In this document: piece after piece, positions 41,621-53,217 of the stretch
Layout of the letters: each line of letters opens with the position of its first letter
Position numbering within the stretch: the stretch's first letter is position 1
Assembly: GCA_024703915.1 (NCBI GenBank)
Contig: CP087969.1
Coordinates: forward strand, 4,588,001 to 4,652,000
Source: Massilia sp. H-1
Lineage (GTDB): Bacteria; Pseudomonadota; Gammaproteobacteria; Burkholderiales; Burkholderiaceae_D
Length of the DNA: 64,000 bases
Direction of reading: 5' to 3'
Made by a program: the position numbers and the translations under genes
Notes under the pieces: generated by a model
Told to the model about the DNA's origin: nothing
Seen by the model: only the letters and a program-made list of their open reading frames with translations
Databases searched by the model: none

Positions 41621-42097
41621 ATGCGTCTGACCACCAAAGGCCGTTTTGCCGTTACAGCCATGATCGATCTTGCCCTGCGCCAAGGTAAGGGTCCGGTCAC
41701 GCTGGCGGGCATCAGCCAGCGTCAGGCCATTTCCCTGTCCTATCTGGAACAGTTGTTTGGCAAGTTGCGCCGCCACGAGATCGTCGAATCGATCCGCGGT
41801 CCGGGCGGCGGCTACAGTCTGGCGCGCCGCGCCGACAAGGTGACCGTGGCCGACATCATCATCGCCGTCGATGAACCGCTCGACGCGACCCAGTGCGGCG
41901 GCAAGGAAAACTGCCACGGCGCCGATGCCGCCACCGGCGCGCTGCATGACCCACGAATTGTGGGCCACGCTGAACGAAAAATGGTCGATTACCTCGACTC
42001 GGTCTCGCTGCAAGACCTGGTCGACCAGCAGCACCAGAAGAATTCTGAACAAGTCGTCGTCTTGCACCGCAATCCGGCTGCAGTGGCACAAAATTGA
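41621..42097 (+). CDS. iscR: Fe-S cluster-responsive regulator IscR
   Basis: Rrf2-family regulator of Fe-S cluster assembly. N-terminal winged HTH ([48 protein letters not shown]) and cluster ligands Cys in TQCGGKENC and RCMTHE (plus the His). Two breaks (~41938 and ~41978) hide the third Cys in another frame: [14 protein letters not shown] is readable there. About 158 aa. First gene of the isc operon; site at 41532 upstream. Confidence 0.95.
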   Translation: MRLTTKGRFAVTAMIDLALRQGKGPVTLAGISQRQAISLSYLEQLFGKLRRHEIVESIRGPGGGYSLARRADKVTVADIIIAVDEPLDATQCGGKENCHGADAATGALHDPRIVGHAERKMVDYLDSVSLQDLVDQQHQKNSEQVVVLHRNPAAVAQN

Positions 42098-42116
42098 AGC
42101 ATATTGGAGTGAATTG

Positions 42117-43374
42117 ATGAACGCCCCTCTGGACAAAAACCTCGAGCAGACCTTCGTGACTGCGCCGCACTTCCCGATCTACATGGACTATTCGGCCACC
42201 ACGCCGATCGATCCGCGCGTGGCCGACAAAATGATTCCTTACCTGCGCGAGCAGTTCGGCAATCCGGCGTCGCGCAGCCACATGTACAGGCTGGACCGCC
42301 GAAGCGGCAGTCGAGGAAGCGCGCGGCCACGTCGCCGCGCTGGTCGGCGCCGATCCGCGCGAGATCATCTGGACCTCGGGCGCGACCGAATCGAACAACC
42401 TGGCCATCAAGGGCGCAGCGCAGTTCTACAAAACCAAGGGCAAGCACATCATCACGGTCAAGACCGAGCACAAAGCCGTGCTCGACACCGTGCGCGAACT
42501 GGAGCGCGTCGGATTCGAAGCAACTTACCTCGAACCGCAAGACAATGGTCTGATCACCGTGGCCCAGCTGGAAGCGGCGATCCGTCCGGACACGATTCTG
42601 GTCTCCGTCATGCTGGTCAATAACGAAATCGGCGTGATCCAGCCGATCGAAGAACTGGCCGCACTCACGCGCTCGAAAGGCATCATCTTCCATTGCGACG
42701 CGGCCCAGGCCACGGGCAAGGTCAAGATCGATCTGGAAAACTCCAAGGTCGACCTGATGACCTTCACCGCCCACAAAACCTACGGCCCTAAAGGCATCGG
42801 CGCCCTGTACGTACGCCGCAAGCCGCGCGTGCGCCTCGAAGCGCAAATGCACGGCGGCGGTCACGAGCGCGGCCTGCGTTCGGGCACCCTGGCCACCCAC
42901 CAGATCGTCGGCATGGGCGAGGCCTTCCGCATCGCCAAAGAAGAGATGGACAGCGAAATCGCCCGCATCACGGCGCTGCGCGACCGCCTGGCCAAAGGCC
43001 TGCAAGAGATCGAAGAGGTCTACATCAACGGCGACATGGAACACCGCGTTCCGCACAACCTGAACGTCTCGTTCAACTATGTGGAAGGCGAGTCGCTGAT
43101 CATGGCGATCAAGGACATCGCCGTGTCGTCCGGTTCGGCCTGCACCTCGGCCAGCCTGGAGCCATCGTACGTGCTGCGCGCCCTGGGCCGCAGCGACGAA
43201 CTGGCACACAGCTCCATCCGTTTCACCATCGGCCGGTTCTCGACCGAAGCCGACATCGATTTCGCAGTGGACCTGCTCAAGTCGAAGGTCCACAAGCTGC
43301 GCGAACTGTCGCCGCTGTGGGATATGTTCAAAGAAGGGATCGACATCAACTCGATCCAATGGGCAGCCCACTAA
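42117..43374 (+). CDS. iscS: cysteine desulfurase IscS
   Basis: PLP enzyme that takes sulfur from cysteine and passes it to IscU. Seen: [14 protein letters not shown] near the start, [36 protein letters not shown] lysine in [29 protein letters not shown] and the mobile catalytic Cys in [16 protein letters not shown]. About 419 aa. One break at ~42289, where TACGGCTGG has an extra A ([16 protein letters not shown]). 20 bases after iscR. Confidence 0.97.
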
Positions 43375-43401
43375 CCGTATTGAATATTCAGGAGTTCTAA
43401 A

Positions 43402-43791
43402 ATGGCATACTCGGAAAAAGTGTTGGATCACTACGAAAATCCACGTAACGTCGGCGCCTTCGACAAGGGCGACGAGACGATCGGCACCGGCATGGTCGGC
43501 GCGCCTGCTTGCGGCGACGTCATGAAGCTGCAAATCAAGGTCGGCGCCGATGGCCTGATCGAAGACGCAAAGTTCAAGACCTACGGCTGCGGCTCGGCGA
43601 TCGCTTCGTCGTCGCTGGTGACCGAATGGGTCAAGGGCAAAACGCTGGATCAGGCACTGTCGATCAAGAACACCCAGATCGCAGAAGAACTGGCGCTGCC
43701 GCCGGTCAAGATCCACTGCTCGATCCTGGCCGAAGACGCGATCAAGGCCGCGGTGCTCGACTACAAAACGAAGCACCCGACCGCCGCTTAA
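43402..43791 (+). CDS. iscU: Fe-S scaffold protein IscU
   Basis: Scaffold on which [2Fe-2S] clusters are built. 129 aa, undamaged. Three cluster cysteines in PACGDVMKL, GCGSAIASS and KIHCSILAEDA; the Asp of CGD is present, and LPPVK just before the third Cys is the HscA recognition motif. AGGAG lies about 8 bases before the ATG. Confidence 0.98.
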   Translation: MAYSEKVLDHYENPRNVGAFDKGDETIGTGMVGAPACGDVMKLQIKVGADGLIEDAKFKTYGCGSAIASSSLVTEWVKGKTLDQALSIKNTQIAEELALPPVKIHCSILAEDAIKAAVLDYKTKHPTAA

Positions 43792-43806
43792 ATTGCTGGA
43801 GAAATT

Positions 43807-44131
43807 ATGGCAATCACACTGACCGAAAAAGCAGCCAAGCATATCAACCGCTACATTGAACGTCGCGGCAAAGGTGTGGGACTGCGTTTTGGCGTGCGCA
43901 CGACAGGCTGTTCCGGGCTGGCGTACAAGCTCGAATACGTGGATGAAGCGCAGGCCGAAGACAACGTCTTCGAGTCGTACAGGCGTCAAGGTATTCGTCG
44001 ACCCGAAAAGCCTGCCGTACATCGACGGCACCGAGCTCGATTTCACGCGCGAAGGCTTGAACGAAGGCTTCCGCTTCAACAATCCGCAGGTCAAGGACGA
44101 ATGCGGTTGCGGCGAAAGCTTCCGTATCTGA
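43807..44131 (+). CDS. iscA: A-type Fe-S carrier IscA
   Basis: Cluster carrier of about 107 aa. Conserved cysteines in [17 protein letters not shown] and the C-terminal CGCGESFRI. One break at ~43980 (TACGGCGTC with an extra A; restores [19 protein letters not shown]). 15 bases after iscU. Confidence 0.96.
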
Positions 44132-44133
44132 CG

Positions 44134-44647
44134 ATGCAGAATCACTTCGACCTGTTCGCGCTGCTTACTGCGTTTTCCGTCGACCTGGGCGCGCTCGATG
44201 CGGCTTACCGCGACGTGCAGGGGCAGGTCCACCCGGACCGCTTCGTCAATGCCACCGACGCTGAAAAGCGGGTGGCGATGCAGTGGGCGACCCGTGCCAA
44301 CGAGGCTTACCAGACGCTCAAGAACCCGCAAAAGCGCGCAGTATCTGTGCGAGCTGCACGGCGTGGATCTGAAGACGGAATCGAATACGGCCATGCCGAT
44401 GGATTTCCTGATGCAGCAGATGGAATGGCGCGAGGCGCTCGGCGACGCCAAGGCGGCCAAAGATATGGACGCGCTGGAAGCGCTGGACGCCGAAGTGGGC
44501 AAGGACCGCAAGGCACGCATGGTGCGGATCGGCGAACAACTGGACGCAGGCGATTACGAGCACGCCGCGCAAGGCGTGCGCGCACTGATGTTCCTCGAAA
44601 AATTTGGCGAAGAGCTGCAATACGCGTTCGACGCGCTGGATAACTAG
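44134..44647 (+). CDS. hscB: Fe-S assembly co-chaperone HscB
   Basis: J-domain protein that brings IscU to HscA and stimulates its ATPase. N-terminal J domain with [17 protein letters not shown] (HPD motif), then a helical IscU-binding region ([14 protein letters not shown]...). About 171 aa. One GC is lost from a GCGCGC run at ~44337 ([11 protein letters not shown] expected). Two bases after iscA. Confidence 0.95.
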
Positions 44648-44656
44648 CAGTTGGCA

Positions 44657-44701
44657 CGTCGTCCTCGCGAAGGCAGGGCCCCCGCCTCCGCGAGGACGAC
44701 G
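44657..44701. repeat. REP-like inverted repeat between hscB and hscA
   Basis: Perfect 13-bp arms CGTCGTCCTCGCG/CGCGAGGACGACG around a 19-base GC-rich centre that can pair further (AGGC...GCCT). It has the look of the CGTC-type intergenic repeats (REP/NEMIS-like) of proteobacteria and sits inside the isc operon, 20 bases before the hscA ATG. Confidence 0.75.
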
Positions 44702-44720
44702 GCGAAAACAGAAAAATACA

Positions 44721-46589
<1,869 letters not shown>

Positions 46590-46609
46590 ACCAATTTAAA
46601 GGACACACC

Positions 46610-46951
46610 GTGCCACAAATCGTATTCCTCCCGCATCCCGAGTTCTGCCCCGAAGGCGCCGTCGTTGAAGCGCCGACCGGCAAATCGGTGTGCGACGTCA
46701 TGCTTGAAAACGACATCGAGATCGAGCACGCCTGCGACCGCGTGTGCGCCTGCACCACCTGCCACGTGCTGGTGCGCGAAGGCTATGCGTCGCTCAAGGA
46801 ACCCGAAGAAAACGAAGAAGACCTGCTCGACCGCGCCTGGGGCCTGGAGCCCGTGTCGCGCCTGTCGTGCCAGGCCATCGTCGGTACCGAAGACCTGGTC
46901 GTCGAGATCCCGAAATATACGATCAACCACGCAGCCGAAAAGAGCCACTGA
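46610..46951 (+). CDS. fdx: [2Fe-2S] ferredoxin of the ISC system
   Basis: Adrenodoxin-type ferredoxin supplying electrons for cluster assembly. EIEHACDRVCACTTCHVLVREG holds the ligand pattern CX5CX2C, and the fourth Cys is in VSRLSCQAIVG. 113 aa, undamaged. GTG start at 46610 chosen because GGA lies 6-8 bases upstream and PQIVFLPHPEFCPEG starts the known fold. Confidence 0.95.
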   Translation: MPQIVFLPHPEFCPEGAVVEAPTGKSVCDVMLENDIEIEHACDRVCACTTCHVLVREGYASLKEPEENEEDLLDRAWGLEPVSRLSCQAIVGTEDLVVEIPKYTINHAAEKSH

Positions 46952-46953
46952 TC

Positions 46954-47148
46954 ATGAGATGGAGCGACGTTTCCCTCATCGCCGAGGCGCTGTACGATAA
47001 ATTCCCCGAGATCGATCCGATCACGGTGCGCTTTACCGATCTGCACAACTGGATCGTCGACCTCGAAGGCTTCGACGACGACCATGCGCGCGGCGGCGAG
47101 AAAGTCCTCGAAGCGATTCAACAGGCGTGGATCGATGAAGCGCGCTGA
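46954..47148 (+). CDS. iscX: Fe-S assembly regulator IscX
   Basis: Small acidic protein that binds IscS and iron and tunes cluster assembly. 64 aa: MRWSDVSLIAEALYDKFPE...DLHNWIVDLEGFDD...AWIDEAR, full family length and undamaged. Starts two bases after fdx; its end overlaps the next gene's start by 14 bases. Confidence 0.95.
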   Translation: MRWSDVSLIAEALYDKFPEIDPITVRFTDLHNWIVDLEGFDDDHARGGEKVLEAIQQAWIDEAR

Positions 47149-48017
47149 TACTGCCAAGCTTAGCCGAAGCGCTGGCGCCCGAAATCCGTCCCGGTCAGTC
47201 CGTCGCACTGCTGCAGGAACTGCACATCCTCACGCGACGGCAAGCTCAATCAGGACAGTCGCCGCAAGCTCAAGCAGGTCTATCACCTGGTCCAGTTCAT
47301 CGAACCGCTGATCCGCGAGATCCAGCAGGACCATCCTGCCATTTCGCTGGTGGACCACGGGGCAGGCAAGTCCTACCTCGGCTTTATTCTGTACGACCTG
47401 TTCTTCAAGACGCTCGACGACGGCTCGCGCATCTACGGCATCGAAACGCGCGAAGAGCTGGTGCAGAAATCGGCGGCACTGGCGCAAAAGCTGGGCTTCC
47501 CCGGCATGTCGTTCCTGAACCTGTCGGTGGCCGATTCGACCAAGTCCGACAAACTGCCCGCGCAGATCGACATCGTCACCGCGCTCCACGCCTGCAATAC
47601 CGCCACCGACGACGCGATCGACTTCGCGCTCAAAAACGCGCCAAGTTCATGGTGCTGGTGCCATGCTGCCAGGCCGAAGTGGCCTCCGTCCTCAAGAAGA
47701 ACAAGGGCAAGGACCTGGGCAAGAGCGCACTGACTGAAATCTGGCGCCACCCGCTGCACACGCGCGAATTCGGCAGCCAGGTCACCAACGTGCTGCGCTG
47801 CCTGCAGCTCGAAGCGCACGGCTACCAGGTCAACGTGACCGAACTGGTGGGCTGGGAGCATTCGATGAAAAATGAGCTGATCATCGCCAGCTACAAGAAC
47901 CTGCCGCGCAAGCGTCCGACCGAGCGCCTGCAGGAAGTGCTGGCCACGCTCGGCCTGGAAGAAATGGGCGAGCGCTTCTACACCGAACAACTGGAAAAAG
48001 CCGAAGCGACAACATGA
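47135..48017 (+). CDS. class I SAM-dependent methyltransferase
   Basis: About 293-aa methyltransferase of unknown substrate. [11 protein letters not shown], then [20 protein letters not shown] (SAM-binding GxG loop), [13 protein letters not shown] (acidic ribose contact), [16 protein letters not shown] and [12 protein letters not shown], the conserved Cys pair typical of this group; [16 protein letters not shown] near the end. ATG at 47135 overlaps iscX. Breaks at ~47160, ~47238 (one CG lost from ACGCGCGACGG) and ~47636. Extension of the isc operon by overlap suggests co-transcription. Confidence 0.82.
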
Positions 48018-49056
48018 GCCACACGAGCGAGCACTGGATCGACATGCGCAGCGACACCGTCACGCAGCCCGGCGAAGCGATGCGCGCCGCGATGGCTGCC
48101 GCCCCGGTGGGCGACGACGTGTACGGCGACGACCCGACCGTCAATCGCCTGCAGGACGTGGCTGCCGAGATGTTCGGCTACGAGGCCTACTCCTGTTCGC
48201 ACCCTCGGGCACCCAGAGCAATCTGATCGCGCTGCTGGTCCATTGCGCGCGCGGCGACGAGTACCTGGTCGGCCAGGAAGCGCACACCTACAAGTACGAA
48301 GGCGGCGGCGCCGCGGTGCTGGGCAGTATTCAGCCGCAGCCGATCGCCAACCAGCCGGACGGCAGCATCGCCCTGAGTGACATTGCGGCTTACATCAAGC
48401 CGGACGACATGCACTTCGCGCGTACCCGCATCCTGGCGCTCGAGAACACGATCGGCGGGCGCGTGCTGGGTGCCGACTACATGAAAGCGGCGACTACGCT
48501 GGCGCACGCGCGCGGCCTGGCCACCCACCTGGACGGCGCCCGTATCTGCAACGCGGCCGTCAAGCAGGGCATCAGCCTGCGCGAGGCGACCGCCGGTTTC
48601 GATACCGTCTCCGTGTGCCTGTCCAAGGGACTGGGCGCGCCGGTCGGTTCGGTGCTGCTGGGGCCGAAGGCCTTCATCGAGCAGGGCAAGCGCTGGCGCA
48701 AGATGCTGGGCGGCGGCATGCGCCAGGCTTAAGCATCGTCGCCGCGGCCAAGCTTGTACGCGCTGGAGCACAACGTCGAACGCCTGGCGGACGACCACGC
48801 CAATGCGGCCAATCTGTCGCGCGGACTGGCGCAGATTGCGCAGCTTAAGGTCGCCACACCGCAAACGAACATTTTCTACATCGAAGTTCCACCTGCCGCG
48901 GTGGACGCCTTGCGCGCCACGCTGCTGCGCGAACGGATCCGTGTCACCGTCGGTCAGCACACACGTCTGGTCACGCACCTGAACGTGTCGGCGGCGGACG
49001 TGGAACGTGTGATCGCCGTATTCACCGCATTCTTTCAAGACTGGCACGCTGCCTGA
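48014..49056 (+). CDS. ltaE: low-specificity L-threonine aldolase
   Basis: PLP enzyme splitting threonine or allo-threonine to glycine and acetaldehyde. [17 protein letters not shown] and [13 protein letters not shown] near the start, [41 protein letters not shown] lysine in [15 protein letters not shown] and [16 protein letters not shown]. About 347 aa. Breaks at ~48188 (GGCGCTC region) and 48728 (RQAGIVAAAS; GCCGGC lesion, false stop). ATG overlaps the methyltransferase stop. Confidence 0.95.
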
Positions 49057-49798
49057 TGACCGACACCTCGATTCGCCTCGCCAAGCGCGTGGCTGAAATG
49101 ATCCCTTGCTCGCGCAATGAAGCCGAGCAGTATATTTCCGGCGGCTGGATCAGCGTCGACGGCGTGGTGGTGGAAGAGCCGGGTGCGCGCGTGCTCGACG
49201 AGCAGGATGTCGTCATCCACGAAGACGCGACGCTGGCCGAAATTCTGCCGGTGACGATCCTGCTGCACAAGCTTTACCCGGATTCAACGCCTAAGCATCG
49301 GCACCGATGGCGCCGACGCGACCACGCTGCTGTCGCTCGAGACCTTGCTGCCTTAACCGATCATGGCAACCAGCGCTTCCTGCGCCGCCACCTGGCCAAG
49401 CTGACGCTGTGCTCGCCGATCGAGACCAAGTCGAGCGGCCTGGTGGTCTACACCCAGGACTTCCGCGTCGCGCGCAAGCTGGTCGACGAAGGCAACCGCG
49501 TCGAGCAGGAGTTCGTGGTGGAAGTGGCGGGCGACATCCGCGAAGACGGTCTGAAGCTGCTCAATCACGGCCTCACGTTCAACGGCAAGGAAATCCCGCC
49601 GATGAAGGTCAGCTGGCAGAACGAAACGCGCCTGCGTTTCGCGCTCAAGGGCGTCAAGCCGGGGCAACTGGTACACATGTGCCGCATGGTCAACCTGACC
49701 GTGGTGAGCATGAAGCGCCTGCGCATCGGCCGCGTGCCGATGGCCAGTCTGCTTAAGCAGGGCAGTGGCGTTATCTGCACGAGTACGAGCGCTTCTGA
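49056..49798 (+). CDS. RsuA/RluF-type RNA pseudouridine synthase-like protein, active site altered
   Basis: N-terminal S4 RNA-binding domain (IRLAKRVAEMIPCSRNEAEQYI, WISVDGVVVEEPGARVL) and a pseudouridine-synthase-like domain (EQEFVVEVAGDI, LRFALKGVKPGQLVHMCRMV, VVSMKRLRIGRVPMASLPAGQWRYL). The position of the catalytic GRLDxxTSGL reads SPIETKSSGLVVYTQD, so the invariant Asp is replaced by Glu; no lesion lies there. It may bind RNA without modifying it, or use Glu. GCCGGC lesions at ~49290, ~49352 and ~49750; the last restores the C terminus LHEYERF. About 248 aa. Overlaps ltaE by one base (TGATG). Confidence 0.82.
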
Positions 49799-49837
49799 GG
49801 GCTGAGTCGCCCGAGCCTCTGCAGTCGACCTGACTGC

Positions 49838-50639
49838 CTAGTGCTGCGGCGCCGCACTGTAGCGCGCCACCTCATCGGCAAAGCGCAGGTCCCCATGCGT
49901 GCCCATCCACGTCCACATGGCGTCGACCGCCGCACCGTTGCCCTCGTAATAGCGCCTGGTGAAAGCGAGCCAGAAATGGTGGGTGCGCAAGGGGATTTGA
50001 AGCCGGATCAATTGCTTGCCGAATTTGGCGGCGACCGTGGCATCCAGACTCGTCGGCACGACCATGGTGGCGGCGTAGCCGTCGATCCGGCCACGGGCCA
50101 GTTTTTCCAGGTTGCGCGCCTCGTCGTGGGCGCCATCGTCGACGCGGTAACCCTCGCCCCGCAGTTGGATGGCAAGCGATGCGCCGCTGTTCATGCCCAG
50201 CCTGTGAGTGCGGAAGTAATGGCCGGGATCCGTGTCCGGCGCGATCCGGTCGCTTCACGCGGACGAAGACGACGGTGTACATCTGCACGGCGCGTTGTTC
50301 GTCCAGTTTGCCCGTCTTTCCTGTCGGTAGCGCGAACGCGTCCTGATCGCCTTCGTTCGCATTCATCAGCGTGGCGTCGATATCCTGGCTGACCAGGGCG
50401 TTGCGCAGCCGCCGCGGCGGTATCCGTACCGACACCATCGTGCAGTCTGCCGCTGCGGCAATGGCGCGCAGCAGGTCCACGGCCGCGCGCATGGGATTCG
50501 CTTCCATGCTGCCGTTGCCGAGAAAATAGGGCGGACGGTCCTGGTCCACATAGCCGATGCGCACGGGCGCGCACGTCCCCGCGGCCTGCGGAGCAGGCAG
50601 TAATACCGCCATCGTCAGGAAGAGGGAAGCCGCGCGCAT
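49838..50639 (-). CDS. periplasmic solute-binding protein, family-3-like
   Basis: About 265-aa exported protein: signal peptide MRAASLFLTMAVLLPAPQAAG, then PVRIGYVDQDRPPYFLGNGS and AVDLLRAIAAAADC, the start of a type-2 periplasmic binding fold, and RGRIDGYAATMVVP and GTHGDLRFADEVARY at the end. No transporter genes adjoin, so it may be an orphan receptor. Breaks near 50255 and 50195. Its 3' end faces the pseudouridine-synthase-like gene. Confidence 0.8.
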
Positions 50640-50736
50640 GTCGGAGATTTCGCTGTTCTCCTGACAATTGTATTCCCTTAATGCACCAGTTTCATGCTGA
50701 ATGCATAAAATTCGCAGCGCCGCTCAATTGTCGCTG

Positions 50737-51046
50737 CTAGCGCTGTTTCTTGGCATTCGTGCTGAAGGTGCGCGAGTAGAACCCCGGGTCTTTTTCGCCA
50801 CCCAGGCAATGAAGGCCGTGATGTCGGCGTTCTCATGCGCAGCGCTTCCCAGGTGTGATACGACTTCAATAACTCGCGCTCCGTGAACGTCGAATGGATC
50901 TTCCGGTGGCAGATTTTATGCACCAAGAACTGCTCGGTGCCCTTGAACTTCTTCGGCACGAGGTGATGCCGGTCGACGTTGACCGACCCCAGGATACGCC
51001 CGCACAAAGGACAGTTTGCCTCGTCCACACCACACTCCGTTACCAA
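50737..51046 (-). CDS. HNH-type zinc-finger protein
   Basis: About 103 aa. CPLCGR, NVDRHHLVPKKFKGTEQ and LVHKICHRKIHSTFTERELL give a CxxC...H-H...CxxxH zinc/HNH fold. The C terminus is shifted at ~50839, where one GC is lost (CTGCGCGCATGAG), restoring ALRAHENADITAFIAWVAKK and a stop at 50737. HNH folds of this type are found in small nucleases of unknown target; no restriction or phage gene is nearby. Confidence 0.78.
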
Positions 51047-51118
51047 TGCTTACCACCTCGACCTGCGGCGGCCATTACAATGCCGCCTGCATTACCCTCA
51101 ACAGATAAAGGCATCATA

Positions 51119-51830
51119 ATGAAATTCCAACATATTTGCGTCCTCGCATTCGCCGCTGCCGCCGCGCCAGCATTCGCAGCCGACGATCTGGGCAACGTGG
51201 GCGCACTGACCCAGGCCGAGTTTGCCAACCTGTCGAAAGACTTCACGGCAGCCGCCAGCTACAAGGGCGTGTCGCCTGCCGAGCCGCTGGGTCTGACCGG
51301 TTTCGACATCGGTGTCGAACTGACCTCGACCAAAATGAAGCACGGCGACGTGTGGGAAAAAGCGGGCGCCGACAGCTCGACCCTGTACATGCCGAAGGTG
51401 CACGTGCACAAAGGTCTGCCATTCAATATCGACATCGGCGCGAGCCTGTCGATGGTGCCTGGTTCCGATATCAAGATCGGCGGGGCGGAAATCAAGTACG
51501 CGCTGATCGAAGGCGGCACCGCCACCCCGGCCGTGTCGGTACGCGGCGCCGTGACCCGTCTGTTCGGCGTGGACCAGATCGACGCCGACACGCGCAGCCT
51601 GGAACTGACCGTCTCCAAAGGCTTCCTGAACATGACGCCGTACGGCGGCGTGGGCAAGGTATGGGGCACGCTGACCCCGCACGTGGGCAGCCTGACCAAG
51701 GAAACGCCGAGCGCGACCAAGGTATTCAGCCTACCTGAACTTCAGCCTCGGCTTCGGCAATCTCGCCGCCGAGATCGACAAGACCGGCGACAACAAGTCG
51801 GTCAGCGTCAAGATGGGCTTCCGCCTGTAA
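51119..51830 (+). CDS. exported beta-rich outer-membrane-type protein
   Basis: About 236 aa. Signal peptide MKFQHICVLAFAAAAAPAFA, then a repeating beta-strand pattern (GFDIGVELTSTKMK, VHKGLPFNIDIGASL, SVSVKMGFRL) ending with a C-terminal hydrophobic residue after Arg, like other uncharacterised barrel proteins of the order. Break at ~51735, with LNFSLGFGNLAAEI readable in the next frame. Stands alone, followed by the long palindrome. Confidence 0.75.
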
Positions 51831-51843
51831 AGACGTCAGGGGT

Positions 51844-51955
51844 CAGGTCCGCCTCCGGAAACAATTTCACAATCAGGGTCAGACCTCAATTTTGCAAGAA
51901 TTGCAGAATTGAGGTCTGACCCCGATTGTGAAATTGTTTCCGGATGGCGGACCTG
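51844..51955. repeat. 112-bp near-perfect palindromic element
   Basis: Two ~48-base arms: the left begins CAGGTCCGCC and ends GACCTCAATT; the right begins AATTGAGGTC and ends GGCGGACCTG. They pair with only about three mismatches around a ~15-base centre. RNA or single-stranded DNA would form one very long hairpin. It begins 13 bases after a stop codon. The GGTCAGACC/GGTCTGACCCC words are the kind seen in dispersed intergenic repeats of related genomes (from memory). Confidence 0.85.
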
Positions 51956-52079
51956 CCCCCCCCAACGCTGTCGATTTGATCACAGTGTTGTCAATTGTGT
52001 TGCGCACGGGAGGATATTGCTTGATCCTGTGCAACTCCGGCGGTAAGCTTGCTGCACTAGCCACCCCAGAGGATGTCGA

Positions 52080-52703
52080 ATGAGTTCTGAATGCGAAGGC
52101 TGCCCGGCCTGTGAGCCCTTGCGTGCGCAACTGGCCGACAAAGACCGTCAGATCGCTGCCTTGTCCGAGAAAATGCGGCACGACGTACTCACCGGCGTGC
52201 ATAACCGCCGCAGCCTTGCCGAACTGATCGACGATGAACTGCTGCGCTCTTCGCGCACCGGCCAGCCATTCTGCTTCGCCGTCATCGGCGTCGACGGCAT
52301 GAAAGGCATCAATTCCCTGTACGGCGAACCGGTCGGCGACACCGTGCTGCAAACGGTCGCGCGCGAAGCTTGCCTCCTGCTGCGCACCCTGGACCGTTTC
52401 GGCCGGATTGACGAAGATACCTTCGGCATCATCCTGCCCGTCACCTGGCTGCACCAGGGCGTGCTGGCGATGAACCGCCTCAATGCCTTTGTGGCCGCCT
52501 TCGACTGGAACACCGTCACGCCCGGCAGCACGGTCACCTTCTCGACCGGCCTGACTACCAATGCAGCCTAAGCCGAAAAAGCGGAGAACATGATCGAGCG
52601 CGGCCTCAAGGCGCTGGCCGAGGCCAAGGCCATGGGACCGAACAATATGCAAACGCTCGAGCAGGAGCTGCCTGCCAGCCTGTTTGCAGCCATGGACGAC
52701 TAA
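52080..52703 (+). CDS. degenerate GGDEF-domain protein
   Basis: About 207 aa: N-terminal CEGCPAC cysteine cluster, a short coiled coil (LRAQLADKDRQIAALSEKM), then a GGDEF-fold domain with DVLTGVHNRRSL and GVDGMKGINSLYGEPVGD. The active-site loop reads RFGRIDEDTFGIIL in place of RxGGDEF, so cyclase activity is unlikely; it may sense GTP or c-di-GMP or bind a partner. GCCGGC-type lesion at 52568 (false stop). Its stop overlaps that of the convergent EpsI-like gene. Confidence 0.82.
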
Positions 52704-53217
52704 GCCGCCTGCGCCACCGTCACGGCCCACCACGGGCCCGTGGTTTGCCCCGTCTGCACCGCCCAGTACCAGGCCGACACATCGCTCCACTGCGCGCCCG
52801 CGCTGTCGACGATGCGTTCGCGCACTTCCATGGCAGGTGCTTAAGCGCGCGTGGCGCGAAAGCCGGACCAGCGCTCCGTCCCCATTACCGCAATCGGCAG
52901 CGGCACCAGCGCGTAGCCGTTGGCCTTGAAGCAGTCGCTCGCCGGATGCAGTTTGCGCGTGCCTTGCGCCACGTAGCGCAGGATGATCTCGCGCTTGCCG
53001 TCGCTGAAGCGTCCCACCCGTCCCGGGAAATTCTGCTGAAACTTTTCCTCGATCGGCGACGGCGGCAGCGCTGTCAGCGGCTTGCCTTCAAAGCTGGCTA
53101 AGCCAGCCGGGGAAGGTCCCATGCGGCCGGAGCCTGGCGCAGCCAGCGCCGCCAGCGGGGCCAGCGCGGCAGCCGCAGGCACAGCGCCACGAACAGCCAG
53201 GCAGCGATCCCCTTCAT
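52700..53217 (-). CDS. EpsI-like exosortase-associated protein
   Basis: Third gene of the exosortase operon. Signal anchor MKGIAAWLFVALCLRL, then a soluble domain with PIEEKFQQNFPGRVGRFSDG, LHPASDCFKANGY (the conserved His-Pro...Cys of EpsI/DUF3485 proteins) and a C-terminal WSDVSAWYWAVQTGQ. About 172 aa. Breaks at ~53098 and 52840 (GCTTAAGC). ATG overlaps the exosortase TGA, so they are translationally coupled. EpsI proteins accompany exosortases; their exact role is not settled. Confidence 0.82.

Noticed and set aside
41989-44520. 843-aa ORF on the minus strand across iscS-iscU-iscA-hscB
   Set aside because: Long only because of high GC; the plus strand carries five well-known genes with complete motifs.
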